Source of the DNA: Epithemia pelagica
Taxonomy: Eukaryota; Bacillariophyta; Bacillariophyceae; Surirellales; Surirellaceae
Length of the DNA: 64,000 bases
Direction of reading: 5' to 3'
Assembly (NCBI GenBank): GCA_946965045.2
Contig: OX337235.1
Location: 3,543,928 to 3,607,927, forward strand
Shown: one piece after another, positions 50,617 to 61,366 of the stretch
Position numbering within the stretch: position 1 is the stretch's first letter
Layout: every line of letters starts with the position of its first letter
Notes under the pieces: model-generated
What the model saw: only the letters and a program-made list of their open reading frames with translations
Database searches by the model: none
What the model was told of the DNA's origin: nothing
Program-made: the position numbers and the translations under genes

Positions 50617-50683
50617 TCTAGGTAGGAGTAGGTAGGTCTCAAAGCTCAAAACTCAAAAGACATGCAAGGACAAGGGATAAGCC

Positions 50684-50689
50684 ATACGA

Positions 50690-50734
<45 letters not shown>

Positions 50735-50739
50735 ACGAG
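50684..50739 (+). repeat. Eight tandem copies of ATACGAG
   Basis: A perfect 7-bp minisatellite, flanked on both sides by a form of ATAAGCC. Confidence 0.95.
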
Positions 50740-50849
50740 TAAGCCATAAGCCCCATGAGGATGACCGATGACCGGGCTGGGCAGACATTTTGATTGTTGA
50801 TTGATGATAGTATTAATACTTCCCGGTGTCGAGTCCTTTCAAGGAGGGA

Positions 50850-50935
50850 GCGCCCGGCGCGGAGGGTAGAATGACGAGGAGGGCAATGGTCGAGGAGGGC
50901 GCCCTCCTCGTCATTCTACCCTCCGCGCCGGGCGC
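50850..50935. repeat. Perfect 35-bp inverted repeat with 16-nt loop
   Basis: 50850-50884 (beginning GCGCCCGGCGCGGAGGGTAG) pairs fully with 50901-50935. The loop repeats the arm end CGAGGAGGGC, so 50891-50910 is also a perfect 20-bp palindrome. Role unknown; see findings. Confidence 0.92.
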
Positions 50936-51452
50936 GCCCGACGCGAGAGGACGGCCAGACACAGGGAAGTAGTAAACTTACTCCCTATCAAGCTGTGTAG
51001 GTAGTGAGAAATTCCTAGAAGCCATGTCACAAAGTGTCACACAAGTGTCCTACAAGTGTCACACACGAGAGGGAAACCGCGCGACTCGCACGAAACTACT
51101 TCCCGGTCGTACAAAAAATTCCTACTGTAGTATAAAAATGTGAGACGAACTACCTGCACAGTCTGGTATGGAGTTTGTAGTAGTAGTATTTATTATCAAT
51201 TATCACAATTATGCTGATTTGTTCAAGCATGCCCAACGCCCAACTAGAAACGGACTATGACCTCTTGAAATGATTACCTCTGTTGCTCTTTTGGGACACA
51301 TTCATCATATACTTTTAGAGAATATTGGTTCTGTTGATTGCCCTCTTTTGCTTGGACCCCTTGCAGGACGATATTCAAAAAGCGAGAAAGCCGTTCAACC
51401 CACCTAGAGGTGATTGCACTTTTGTTGTTTGGAAGAAAGACTCGTCCTTATC

Positions 51453-53624
51453 ATGGAGCAGGTATGTCATATTCGCACTGGAGCGTGGCTCATGTTTAGC
51501 CAAGAATTCGTCAAAAGCAAACGATACTCACTTTTGCTGGATTGCAAAAAGGATCCGCAAAACCGAGGAAATCAAACACTGAGTCCTAGTGCTGGTTCAG
51601 TGAACTACCCCTACCAAGACAAGAAGACTCTCGTATCCCATAGTAGTACCTTGAATTCCAGCAACAGTCCTCCTGGACATGACGACACCACCATAAGAAA
51701 GGACAACTATGATTGGAAGGATAAGAATGACAACGAGGACCTTGGCAAACCACCTCTGGTCCAAGAAACCAGTCCGCACGATGACGAACCCTTGTCCGTT
51801 CTTTCGGATCGCGAAGTCACGACACGACATGCCCGTCCGACGGGTTCGGTTCATTTTGGGGATTTGGATTTTGATGAGGAAGAAGAGGAAGTGGGGGAAG
51901 CCACCTGGAAAGAAGTTTGTTTGGCCTGTTGTGTCCATTCGCCTCAACAATGGGTCTGGATTGGCATTGCCATGTTGGCCGCTATTACACTATTGTACTT
52001 TTTCTTGTTTGGCTTGGAACTCTTGAGCAGTGGGGCTAAGGTCATGTCGGGATGTCGCGCCGGTGAATTGTTTGGTGATGATACCAACCCTATTGCTGGT
52101 CTCATGATTGGCATTTTGGCCACCGTACTCTTGCAGTCGTCGTCGACGACCACCTCGATTATCGTATCGTTGGTTGGTGAAACAATTTCGGTTCAACAAG
52201 GCATTTACATGGTCATGGGAGCCAATATTGGAACCTCCGTGACCAATACACTGGTGGCCATGGGTCAAATGGGCGATGGGGAACAATTGGAACGCGCCTT
52301 TGCCGGTGCGACGGTCCACGACATGTTTAATTTCTTGTCGGTTGCCATTCTCTTGCCCGTCGAAGTCATTACGGGCTATTTGGATGCCTTGACGGGTGCC
52401 ATGGTGAAAAATGCCAGTGTCAAGGAGGGCGAAAAATGGGAGGGTCCCGTCAAAAAGATTGTCTCGCCTCTCGGCAATCGTGTCATTATTGCCAATAAAA
52501 AGGTCACCAAGGCCATTGCCAGTGGAGAACAAGAATGCGACGACTTTTATCCCAATGAATGTGTGGGTACACCCACGTACAAGTCTTGCGGCGAAAAGTT
52601 TGGACTGATTGCCTGTGACAAGGATGGTAATTTTTGCCCCGCCTTTTTCTCCGAAGAAGCCTCAGCCAAGGACGACAAGGTGTCAGGTGGTGTTGTCTTT
52701 TTTATGGCCATTGTCATTCTCTTTACTTGCTTAATTGGATTGGTGGGTATTTTACAACGTCTCTTGTTGGGAACCTCCACTCGTCTCGTGTACAAGGCCA
52801 CCGATGTCAATGGTTATGTGGCCATTGCCATTGGGGCTGGTGTTACCATGCTGGTCCAATCGTCCTCCATCACCACGTCCACTTTGACACCCTTGGTGGG
52901 AATGGGAGCCTTAAGATTGGAACAAATGTATCCACTCACGTTGGGATGCAATCTGGGTACCACCGTGACGGGCATCACGGCTGCAATGGTGGCCGATACG
53001 ATTGACTCGTTGCAAGTTGCTTTGGCGCACTTGTTTTTCAATATTACCGGCATTCTCATTTTTTATCCCATTCCGTTCATGCGCCTCATTCCCTTGACAG
53101 CGGCCCGAAAATTGAGCAAGGCCACGCGCATTTGGCGTGGCTTTCCCCTCGTTTACATTGTCGTCATGTTCTTTTTGGTCCCACTCTTTTTTCTGGGTAT
53201 TTCGGCCCTGTTTGGTAAGGATACCAAGGGCTTCAAAGTCTTGGGAGCCATTTTTGTCATTGCCTTTGTCTTGGTTGTGTCCTACGTGTTGTATTGGTGC
53301 ATTTACTTGAATGGCCGCGAGCAATGTGTCCAATGCATGATGGAACGAGAACGCAAACGTCGCGCCTTGCACGAATTGCCGGATGACATGATTGCCTTGA
53401 AGTCCAGTTTGGCCGCCTTGCACGAACGGGTCACGGAATTGGCCGATCATACAGGCATGGCCTTTAAAACTGGTGATGATGGTGCAAAGGAAGAAGATGA
53501 AACAGCCTTGGATACCGATGACCGTCGAACCGAAGAGGAGGGGGAGATACGGGGACGTCAAGTTCCCACGTCCATCTTGGGACAACAAGACATGACGGAC
53601 CAAGAGCAATACAATGACGAATAA
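51453..53624 (+). CDS. Type II Na+/phosphate cotransporter (SLC34/NaPi-II family)
   Basis: 723 aa from ATG 51453 if read without an intron. The protein imports inorganic phosphate with sodium at the plasma membrane. It has the duplicated NaPi-II core: repeat 1 with GLMIGILATVLLQSSSTTTS (about 52100-52160) and GANIGTSVTNTL, repeat 2 with AGVTMLVQSSSITTS (about 52835-52880) and GCNLGTTVTGITAAM. Between the repeats is a large loop with paired cysteines (ECDDF...NECVG...KSCGEKFGLIACDKDGNFC), where the animal proteins have their extracellular disulfide loop. The acidic N-terminus (about 170 residues) and the charged C-terminus are cytosolic. A 90-nt stretch 51462-51551 has GTATGT...AAAAG ends and keeps frame, so it may be a short intron (start MEQ|DPQNRG). 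Well suited to phosphate-limited algae; regulation is not visible. Confidence 0.9.
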   Translation: MEQVCHIRTGAWLMFSQEFVKSKRYSLLLDCKKDPQNRGNQTLSPSAGSVNYPYQDKKTLVSHSSTLNSSNSPPGHDDTTIRKDNYDWKDKNDNEDLGKPPLVQETSPHDDEPLSVLSDREVTTRHARPTGSVHFGDLDFDEEEEEVGEATWKEVCLACCVHSPQQWVWIGIAMLAAITLLYFFLFGLELLSSGAKVMSGCRAGELFGDDTNPIAGLMIGILATVLLQSSSTTTSIIVSLVGETISVQQGIYMVMGANIGTSVTNTLVAMGQMGDGEQLERAFAGATVHDMFNFLSVAILLPVEVITGYLDALTGAMVKNASVKEGEKWEGPVKKIVSPLGNRVIIANKKVTKAIASGEQECDDFYPNECVGTPTYKSCGEKFGLIACDKDGNFCPAFFSEEASAKDDKVSGGVVFFMAIVILFTCLIGLVGILQRLLLGTSTRLVYKATDVNGYVAIAIGAGVTMLVQSSSITTSTLTPLVGMGALRLEQMYPLTLGCNLGTTVTGITAAMVADTIDSLQVALAHLFFNITGILIFYPIPFMRLIPLTAARKLSKATRIWRGFPLVYIVVMFFLVPLFFLGISALFGKDTKGFKVLGAIFVIAFVLVVSYVLYWCIYLNGREQCVQCMMERERKRRALHELPDDMIALKSSLAALHERVTELADHTGMAFKTGDDGAKEEDETALDTDDRRTEEEGEIRGRQVPTSILGQQDMTDQEQYNDE

Positions 53625-54249
53625 GACGCCAGAGAAGACTACATGAAATACTATGGAGAAGCTTGATTCCCGCATTCTTCGTCTTTGTTCGAAATTGGGC
53701 ATGAGATCATCCTTTCATACGCCAGAATGGGAGTGGGACACGAAACTGTGAGATTTTGATGCATTTCATCCTTCTATAGATCTTGAATATTATCTAGTTC
53801 AATCCTAAAAGAAGTTATATTGATAGGATCATCGACGTTCTTTTGGTCCTCAACAGCCAGTCTTCTTAGGAAGATTCTGGATACTACATCATGAAAAAGG
53901 GTGTTTGTCTTTGTTAAGGGCGACAAGAACGGTTTCTCGTGTTAGGCCTCGCATAGCCCCCAAAAAACGACAGCGTCTTGTCCAACTCGTGGTAAGAACT
54001 AGCGTCGTGACGATCCCGAATGTGGTGTTCTTCCCTCATGACCTTGTTTTGAATCGACAAGACGACGATTGCTTCACGACAAATGCGTGTGTCCGTCGTC
54101 TTTCAAGCCAAAATGCCCGTTCCCCACAGGACTCTCTCGACCTTTTGTTCTATGCCTCGCTTTTGACACCCAGCACTTGTTGCCACAGTTCCTGTCACTC
54201 TTGAAACGAGTCAGCTTCTACAAGGATCAGAGTCCGCAGTCCGACATGG
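53625..54249. other. Intergenic region between convergent genes
   Basis: 3' sequences of the phosphate transporter and of the minus-strand gene. ORFs at 53,905-54,317 are short and without features. Confidence 0.4.
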
Positions 54250-56003
54250 TCATGCCAGCCCCACCAGGCCAACCCCACTTGTCGTCTGCTGCCCTGTCTT
54301 GCGTTTCCATTGCATGACCATGGACGATTGTGGTGCGGCATAACACTTTTGCAGCCGGCTGTTGGTAGTACTCGTTGTATTCGTTGAAGAAGAAGGACGA
54401 GGAGGGATACGCATGCTGCGGTTTGTTCCATGTCTGGGACTGCTGCCAATGGGACGCCGCGACCACTGCATGGGTGGAGGTTCTTCGTGCAAGCCACCAC
54501 GGATATGATTCACCGCAACATCCCTCGATGCATTGGCAGGTTGTCGTTGTTCGGTCACATGCCATTGACGTCGTTTTTGATGTGCTGTCCTGGTTGGTTG
54601 GGAACTTGTGGTCGCTGTCGTGGCTCTTTTCCGGCTGGTCTTGTCGTGGCGTCGCATCCAATGGTACTGTTCGGGTAACAGCGAGCTTGGTTTGGAAGAA
54701 TCCGAGGAGGAGCGTGCCATGGAGGGAAGAATGTGTGGACTGCTACGAACGTTGTGTGTCTCCTTTCGGTCGTCTTGTGGTGAAGTTGCGTTCTGATGCA
54801 TGGAGTTCTTGTTGTTTGGGTGTTCCTCCTTCTCTTCTGAACAATCCAAGTCATTCTCATCATCATTGTCATCTTCCAGAACGGGTTCCATCAAGAGCGA
54901 CAATGGTGTGGGTAAGAGTCGTTTGTGATCATTCCAGGAATCTTGCAACAATTGAATGACATGATCCAATTCGGCATTGCGTTCTTGTGCCGAGGCTTGA
55001 AATAACATATCGCGTCGTTCCAAAAAACTCAAGCGTTTGGGCATTTGATACTTGTGCTGACGACTTTTGGAATGTTGATCCAATGTCACCTGTTCCGGAT
55101 CGGCATGATACCAATCCAACGTCAAGGCCAATCCATCACTGTTGCAACTGTAGCGTTGGGAGCAAAGTTGTGTGAGAGCGTCCAAACGCATTGGATCAAA
55201 GGATTGTGAGAATTTGAGTCATGTAGTAATACGTACGGATGTTGTCCCAGAGTGACGGCATGCGATTGCACTTGAACGCCTTGATGAAAGGAAACTCGCC
55301 GGGGTGGACCGTGATGCTTATTGCTCGTACTACTGGTACTCAAACAAGACTTTTTGCTACAAGTCGAACTGGTACTGGACCAAATGGACCAATTGTCCAA
55401 ATCCTCTTCTTCTTCTTCTTCCTCCTCATTGTCGTCTTCCTCGCTGTCGTTTGGAATTTGTTCCGGGCCCTGGTCCTCTTCGTCCTTCTTTTCCTCTGCT
55501 ACTACTAGAGGATTTTCATTATGTATCCGATCCTCGAGTTTGTTGGTTCGAAACTCGATTGGTGCTGAGGTTCGCCGGGAAGTAGTACAATGTTTTCCCT
55601 TTGGCTCGTTCTTGTGTTTTGATTCCTCTTCTTCTTCTTCCATCCACAAGGAAAGACTACTCGCACTGTGTTGGTTCGATGTTGTTGTGGTAGTATTGTT
55701 AGTACTCAAGGTAGCAGTGGTAGCTGTCGCAATCGAAGCGGCTTCACAATAGGACAGGGAAGACGACGACGACGACAAGTGCGGATTGTCTTCCTCCATT
55801 TCAGAGGAGGAAGGGGAGTGACTGGTGGTTGTCGAATGCTTGTTGATTGTCGTTTCGAAACAAGCCTTGGAAGGACTCGACAAAGAGAACGACAAGGAAG
55901 ACGGTGGTGGGACAACCATTTTCAGTGGATCCATTTTCCAATCACCACCCGGAGCCATTTGGTTGGTACGATTCGTACAAGAAGGAAGCAGAGTCGATTG
56001 CAT
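54250..56003 (-). CDS. Uncharacterised diatom-type protein with a V-x-F ... LTLDW block
   Basis: Exons 56003-55237 and 55147-54250 (donor GTACGT, acceptor CTACAG, phase 2) join to give 554 aa. The first 235 residues are Ser/Thr/Glu-rich with poly-Ser and a run of nine Glu. The only conserved-looking part spans the splice: PPRRVSFHQGVQVQSHAV, then after the junction HPCNSDGLALTLDWYHADPEQ, then LSFLERRDMLFQASAQERN and a helical stretch. I associate this V.F..V.V.....G.aLtLDW...p...s.....R block with many uncharacterised diatom proteins. The C-terminal half is polar, with basic and Ser/Thr-rich runs. No catalytic motif or membrane segment. The start could be any of several early Met codons. Confidence 0.72.
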
Positions 56004-56822
56004 GCTCTCCAGAGAATTGGCTGCTGGTGTTGTTTTTCGGGGAGCAATTTCTCCCTCGAGTCGCGTGTATACTTCCGAAAAAAGATTCCCTCCAACTTGT
56101 GGCGTTTGTGGATGGAGACCGTCTCTTGTGATTGTGATTGGTATTTGTTGTTTTTTGTTTCGGGTGTTTCCAAAATCGTAACCTTGTTGGTTGTTCTAGC
56201 GCCAACCAAAGATTGCTTTGGAGAGTTGCAGTTCTTGTTTGAATATAATCGATGGATTCTCACTCTTCTCTCGCACTTGCTCCGCACTCCGTGTTGTTGT
56301 TGTTGCCACTCAATGGTGAAACGCTGTGGGTGTTTCTACTGGTTTGGGGGAGTCCTAAAACGTATTGGGAAGTCGTGGGGCAATATAATAAATATTTTTG
56401 GCGTGACATTTTAGGATATAGCCCACGGAGGGAACGTGTCCGGTGGGGCAAGAGCGGACGACGGACGAGCATGGACATTACAGTCCCGCGTTTCTGTCAC
56501 GTTCGACAAGGAGCCGATTTTGTATTGTAATATTATGCCTACAGTATTCACTTGGTCTTGGTCTCTAGGTTGTAGGTCTTCGCCGGCCGACCCTCCACAC
56601 GTGCCCATGTGTGTATCGTATCTCGTTCCATTTTTTGAAGTGCAGAACTCGTGATTTGCGCATCAACGATGATGATACCGCGGGATGTAGTTCTCCAATC
56701 GCGAACATATTGCACAGCTTCATTCAGATGATAGTTGTCCATAATACCCTAGAAAGTGTTCGCGATTGCACTATTTTTGCCATCTTCCGCTGGAGTAGTA
56801 GCCTCCAACAACTTGGATCGTC
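56004..56822. other. Intergenic region upstream of two divergent genes
   Basis: No supported gene in about 820 bp; likely holds both promoters. Short ORFs on both strands lack features. Confidence 0.4.
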
Positions 56823-59282
56823 ATGGACGAAGCACTCGCAAAGTTGATCCGTGAAATTGGTTCGGCCAATAGGCCATGGTGGTATGGCATAAATGTAGGT
56901 GAAAGCGATGAGAACAGTCTCGCTAATCTACTTGGGATCTCTACGGAGTCCCTAATGTGCCTATTGAGTGTTGTCGGATGGGTGTCACGAGTGGCAACAA
57001 CGAACGAATCAACATCCTCGTCGTGGAGAGTTCAAGAGAGGAAAATTGAAACCTTCCTAGACCGGTTTCACCTACGAGACATCACAGCGCTCACGAAAAG
57101 CAGGTATGGAAATGAGCAACGGCGACATTTCCTTGAAGTGGGTTGCGACAAAACGAGTGCAAGTCCGCTTTATGTCTTCCGAAATTTCACCAAGCCATCG
57201 ATTCAAAATACCAAATCCATTGCAGTACAAACAAAAAAGCTGCTTCTGAATGCAACAACAAAACAAGCTGGTGACAGTTCTACGGGGACGACTACGAATC
57301 CAACAACGCTGATGAAAACCCCATCTCCAAGGCGGCGCAGAAGTAGCATCCTGAAGAGGCCAAGAGGAGCAGCTGCTGATGACAAGAGGACGCAAAAGCG
57401 AGTTTCTCTCTCCAGTGAGACATTGGAGAATGAAAGAAAACGAGCGATGAGAATGGAGAACAATTCAAAGATCACCACTCCTGCTACCAACCAGAACAAC
57501 AACAAGCAGCACGTGAGCCGGAATCAACTCATCAAGCAACAGCTGATTTGCCATTTGTTTCCGAAAGTCTTCAAGCCGGAGTTCTTCGATGTGATGGAAG
57601 AATACTTTTTGGAATCCGAATCTTTTGAGGAGCAAGATCTTGCTGGTGCCCTCGCCTCCGTCATGAAAGTACTGTATGAACACAACGAGAGAGAAAGAGG
57701 CGAAATGTTGGGGGTTCAAAGTTTTATGACCCCCAATCAAAAATTGAGCACACCTACGTTGCATGCCTATGGAATTGACACAACAAACAAACGCGTGGTT
57801 AGTGATCTTGTGCGAGACCTTGTCACTCTATCTGACAAGCGAAGAAAGCACGATGTGCTCACGACCCGGATGTCTAACGGTAGGATGGTATCTTTGGTTC
57901 GGATACCAAAATCTACCAATTTGAAAAGCTTCCATGAGCAAGACAGACACTTCAAGTGGATTGATCAAGTCTTGGAAGCACTCGGGAAACAAAACGACAG
58001 GCCGCGGAAGGTGTTGAAGCCGAGTACAGATGTGCGAAATGACGAGGTAGATGAGCTAGAGGAGGATCAGTTAGAGGAGGGGCAAGAAGAGGAGCTGACC
58101 GACATGGAGTATACGGCAAAGAATCTCATTGCCCATCTCGGCAAGAGATTTCCGAATGGGGTCAAGGAGGCAGTGAAACAACAAAAGTTTGCGTGCGTTG
58201 CAATGGACCCGGTTGCAACGTTTGCCATGTGGTCGGACGCAAACATAAACTACTCGCAGGCAAGACTGATTGCACGTCACCTCAAGTACTGGTTCGGATG
58301 TCCCCTGGTTAGCTCACCTGATGAGCTAAAGAAAGTCCTAGTATCTAAGAAGGCTGTGGCACCGGAATGCAATACGCTACAATTAAACAACGAGTCAATC
58401 GAATGGAGTGTGCGAGATGCGACACAGGTATTGCTTTACTTTTGCGATACTGTGTTTAATCGAGCTGACACTCGACAGCATTGGACCTCTATTGATATGG
58501 TTGTGTCGGCCGACCATGGGAAAGGCTTCTCTCGTGCCCATGCGGTCTTAATTTGTCGGAAACATGACCCTAGCTCAAATAAGTGGACGGAACACAAAGA
58601 CTCCTACAGTCTAGCAGATGCTAGGTGCAAGAAGGACACCTACGAGATCCTGAAAAGCACCTACATGCCAAAACTAGACAGTGCGCTAAGTCAGTTGACA
58701 GAGAAAGGCGGTATCGACGTGTGGAAGCGAGCCCAACTAAATGAAAATGAAGAGTGGTACTACTCAAGGCTTGCGGGGTCACGTCCTGACCAACCTAGCG
58801 ACACACGCTTCTATGGAGGACTCCCAGTAGAAGTGTTCTTGGCAGGAGACCTAGCCCAAATAATGACCAACTATGGGCGAGAAGGCATGTCTAGCTGCTG
58901 GTGTGCCTTTTGTCAGCTGACAAAGGCAGAATGGCAGCCACTTAGTCATGCTCGAGGCACAAAGTGGTCGCTTGCGACAATGAAGGCCCAGCTTGAATAC
59001 AACAAAACGCTCGATGAGAATGCAAAGGGTGCCCTGCGAAAGGGAATAAAAAATGTGCCTTTGCTTACTGCCGTGGATGTGTGTCATGTGTCAATGCCTG
59101 TTCTCCACATCAAGTTGGGCGTTGTGAACAAGGCTCTAGATTGTTTGTACAGTGATCTCCAGGCTGCCTGTGAGATCTACACAGCAGCCTGGATCGATCT
59201 TGAAACGGAATGGCTCAGACGGAAAAAGGAAGAAGAACAAGTGGTGAGCGAGCTGATGGAAATCACGCGGCAGATACAAGAA

Positions 59283-59374
<92 letters not shown>

Positions 59375-60311
59375 GGTTCCGGATGAGCACATTGCAGCTG
59401 AGATTGCTTTGTTGAAACAAAGCCTGAAGGAGAAGGATGGTGAGCGGAAGGCAAGGGCAAAGTTGGTTAAAGAAGCAAAACAAGAATGGGACAAAGAGAA
59501 GAGTGTCCCTGAGAACTCACGAAAGCATGGACAACCTGTCTATCGCAAGTTCGAAGGGATCGAGCGTGCCCATGGAATTGACAGGGCAGCGTTTCATGGG
59601 GGTGCTCTGCAAGGCAACCCCTGCAGCACAGTGTTGGTTGATCGGAAGTTTATCTTCGAAGAGATTTGGGTCTACGTCCGGGACCTCCCGGACGAACAGA
59701 AATGGGTGGATAATGCAACAATCAAAAGGGTGATTGATGCCTATGAACGATTGATGGGGCATCTCGATGCCACTTTTTCTATTTTGCAGACGCCTCGGAA
59801 TCACATCACGCCACAACAGGTGCTCCACTTAGAGCATCATTTGAAGCATGCTTCTTCGGTATGGCGAGCACTCGACATCCCAATTTCACCCAAGATGCAC
59901 ATTTTGGAAGACCATGCACTTGACGCAGTGAAACGGTACGGCGGAATCGGTGATTTGGGTGAAGATGAAGGCGAGCGCGCCCATCAGACTGGGGCGCAGA
60001 TGGAGAGCCGCATGAAGTCTCTAAACCACTCAACAAAGGGGCAAGTTGTAGCTCAGTTGGAGGTGATGACAAAGAATGACGCAGTGCAAGACAGGCTTGT
60101 TGCGGTCACGAAAGCGGTACAACGGAACGTGAACAGGAGAAATGGTGAGGGGGGTGATCAAGAAGCCCCCAAATCCTACAAAGGCAACAAGCACAAGGCC
60201 TTGCGTGACTCTGAGCGGGTGGCACTTCTATCGATGTTCGCTATCCAAGAGGAGAAGTACCCCCGACTTGATGAACTACGACACCAAAAGCTGCTTCAGT
60301 CGGAATCATGA
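56823..60311 (+). CDS. 1,162-aa protein, possible DDE-type transposase or transposase-derived protein, with polyglutamine
   Basis: Single open frame from ATG 56823. I do not recognise a named family. The layout looks transposon-like: a basic N-terminal part, a helical middle, then SADHGKGFSRAHAVLICRK (about residues 560-578), PVEVFLAGDLAQIMTNYGRE followed by CWCAFCQ (about 670-700), VCHVSMPVLHIKLGVVNKAL (about 755-775) and, after a coiled-coil and polyQ insert, PKMHILEDHAL...GDLGEDEGERAHQTG (about 1020-1060). An Asp, a GD next to a CxxC pair, an H.pPLH-like helix and a final Glu near a His-containing motif are the sort of spacing seen in DDE transposases with inserted zinc-binding domains. 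No terminal inverted repeats or target duplication were spotted around it, so a domesticated copy or an unrelated host protein remains possible. Confidence 0.55.
59286..59375 (+). repeat. (CAA)29CAG microsatellite coding for 30 glutamines
   Basis: Uninterrupted CAA codons closed by one CAG lie inside the 1,162-aa ORF, in a charged coiled-coil region (residues about 822-851). The purity of the run suggests it is young and length-variable. The antisense poly-Leu, poly-Val and poly-Cys ORFs here are its shadows. Confidence 0.97.
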
Positions 60312-60362
60312 TAGCTACCATAATCGCATGTAAGGAATACTAAGTAAGGTTTTGGTTAATGA

Positions 60363-61070
60363 CTAAGCTTTCTCTAGTACAAGTCCCCGCTTCGGGAAAC
60401 CACTGTCACGGCACGCTGTTTTAAGGAGCTTGAAAGACTCATGGTGCCCCATGATGGTGAAGCGAAGCATCCACTCCCGACACTCTTCTCCAACGTGACA
60501 TCGGTCTCCTTCATGTCCCAAAGGCAATGGAACGACTGCGAAGAACTCGAGTCCCTCGTGTCCATTGCGTTGACTCCTGACACGAAAGACATCCCAAGCC
60601 AACACTTCATGGGACAGAAATGTCTTATGGACCAGCGTTTTGTCGGCGCCGGTGTAAGACACTTGAAAGCCATGCCCAAAGTTTGTCTTGCCGACAAAGA
60701 GAGCGGCACTGTGGCTCCGAGTCCACATGTGATCCTCTGAATCACGGTCTACTATTCCGACCTCAAACATTCCACCAGTCAATCTCATTGTTGTTGCGTC
60801 GTTTTTGCCGCCACCAGCAGTCCTGTTCTTTTCCGTTCGCGGGTTGTGTTGTCGTCGTCGTTGTTGTCGTCGCTTGTTGTCGCGGGTTGTGTTGTTGGTG
60901 TTGTTGTTGTTGTTGTTTCCTGTCAGCGTCGTGGATTGTGTTGTTGATGTCGCCGTGGTGTGTTTTGTTGTTGTTGTTGTTTGTTGATGTCGCCGTGGCG
61001 TGTTTTGTTGTTGTTGTTGTTTGCTGTCAGCTCCGTGGTCCGTGGATTGGGTTGTTGTCGTCGTCGTCAA
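60363..61070 (-). CDS. Hypothetical protein, Thr/Gln/Asn-rich N-terminus and an ordered C-terminal part
   Basis: Open for 235 codons. The first 95 residues are runs of Thr, Gln and Asn from GTT/GTC triplet repeats. From an inner Met at 60788 (MRLTGGMFEVGIVDRD) about 141 residues look like a folded protein, with MWTRSHSAALFVGKTNFGHGFQVSYTGADK, FFAVVPLPLGHE and a Cys- and Trp-containing helix (GEECREWMLRFTIMGHHESFKLLKTACRD). No family recognised, no signal peptide. Either Met could be the start. Confidence is limited because the gene lacks introns and known motifs. Confidence 0.45.
   Translation of the reverse strand: MTTTTTTQSTDHGADSKQQQQQNTPRRHQQTTTTTKHTTATSTTQSTTLTGNNNNNNTNNTTRDNKRRQQRRRQHNPRTEKNRTAGGGKNDATTMRLTGGMFEVGIVDRDSEDHMWTRSHSAALFVGKTNFGHGFQVSYTGADKTLVHKTFLSHEVLAWDVFRVRSQRNGHEGLEFFAVVPLPLGHEGDRCHVGEECREWMLRFTIMGHHESFKLLKTACRDSGFPKRGLVLEKA
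60943..61021 (+). repeat. 39-bp tandem repeat in a GTT/GTC triplet-rich tract
   Basis: GTTGATGTCGCCGTGG(T/C)GTG followed by TTTTGTTGTTGTTGTTGTT occurs twice in direct tandem with one base difference, within a wider triplet-rich stretch (about 60,840-61,080). Confidence 0.85.
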
Positions 61071-61149
61071 GGTTTGTTTGTTGTGTTAGTTCCGTCGCCG
61101 TCCTCGTCCTTGGCTGCTGGCGCGGACGATGGAGTGGCCTCCTGCGCTG

Positions 61150-61166
61150 TTTGATTGTTGCATCTT
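61150..61166 (+). promoter_or_regulatory. GTTTGATTGTTGCATCT word (copy 1), possible start-site element
   Basis: Exact 17-nt match to part of the copia LTRs (14597-14613 and 20764-20780) and to the copy at 61332. Function inferred only from recurrence upstream of coding sequence and inside an LTR. Confidence 0.4.
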
Positions 61167-61331
61167 GCATCACCATGTGCTTCGCTCTCTCATCATTCCC
61201 GATTGTGGAATGATTGTTGATATTCAAAAAGTGGGAACGTCGTTCCCACAGGTCAAGCACGTGTGCAGTCTTGTTGCGGACAAGGCGGGAAGCGCACGCA
61301 AGCTCTTCTACACATGGTGGAGAAGCACTTC

Positions 61332-61352
61332 GTTTGATTGTTGCATCTCTTC
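61332..61352 (+). promoter_or_regulatory. GTTTGATTGTTGCATCT word (copy 2) just upstream of a start codon
   Basis: 21 nt identical to the copia LTR (the 17-nt word plus CTTC), ending 14 bp before the ATG at 61367. It may be a transcription-start element shared by host genes and the LTR. Confidence 0.45.
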
Positions 61353-61366
61353 ACTTTTTGGAAACC

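Larger units (their letters stand above)
48448..51452. other. 3-kb gene-poor region with MITE-like elements, a tandem array and a hairpin
   Basis: No supported protein gene. Inverted-repeat elements, a 7-bp array and a perfect palindrome are listed separately. The stretches 48,450-49,550 and 50,950-51,450 show nothing I can name. Confidence 0.5.

Noticed and set aside
50684-50739. CRISPR-like array
   Set aside because: The 7-bp units are directly adjacent with no spacers, so it is a minisatellite.
59136-59494. Antisense ORFs of poly-Leu, poly-Val and poly-Cys
   Set aside because: They are simply the other frames of the (CAA)n tract in the plus-strand 1,162-aa ORF.
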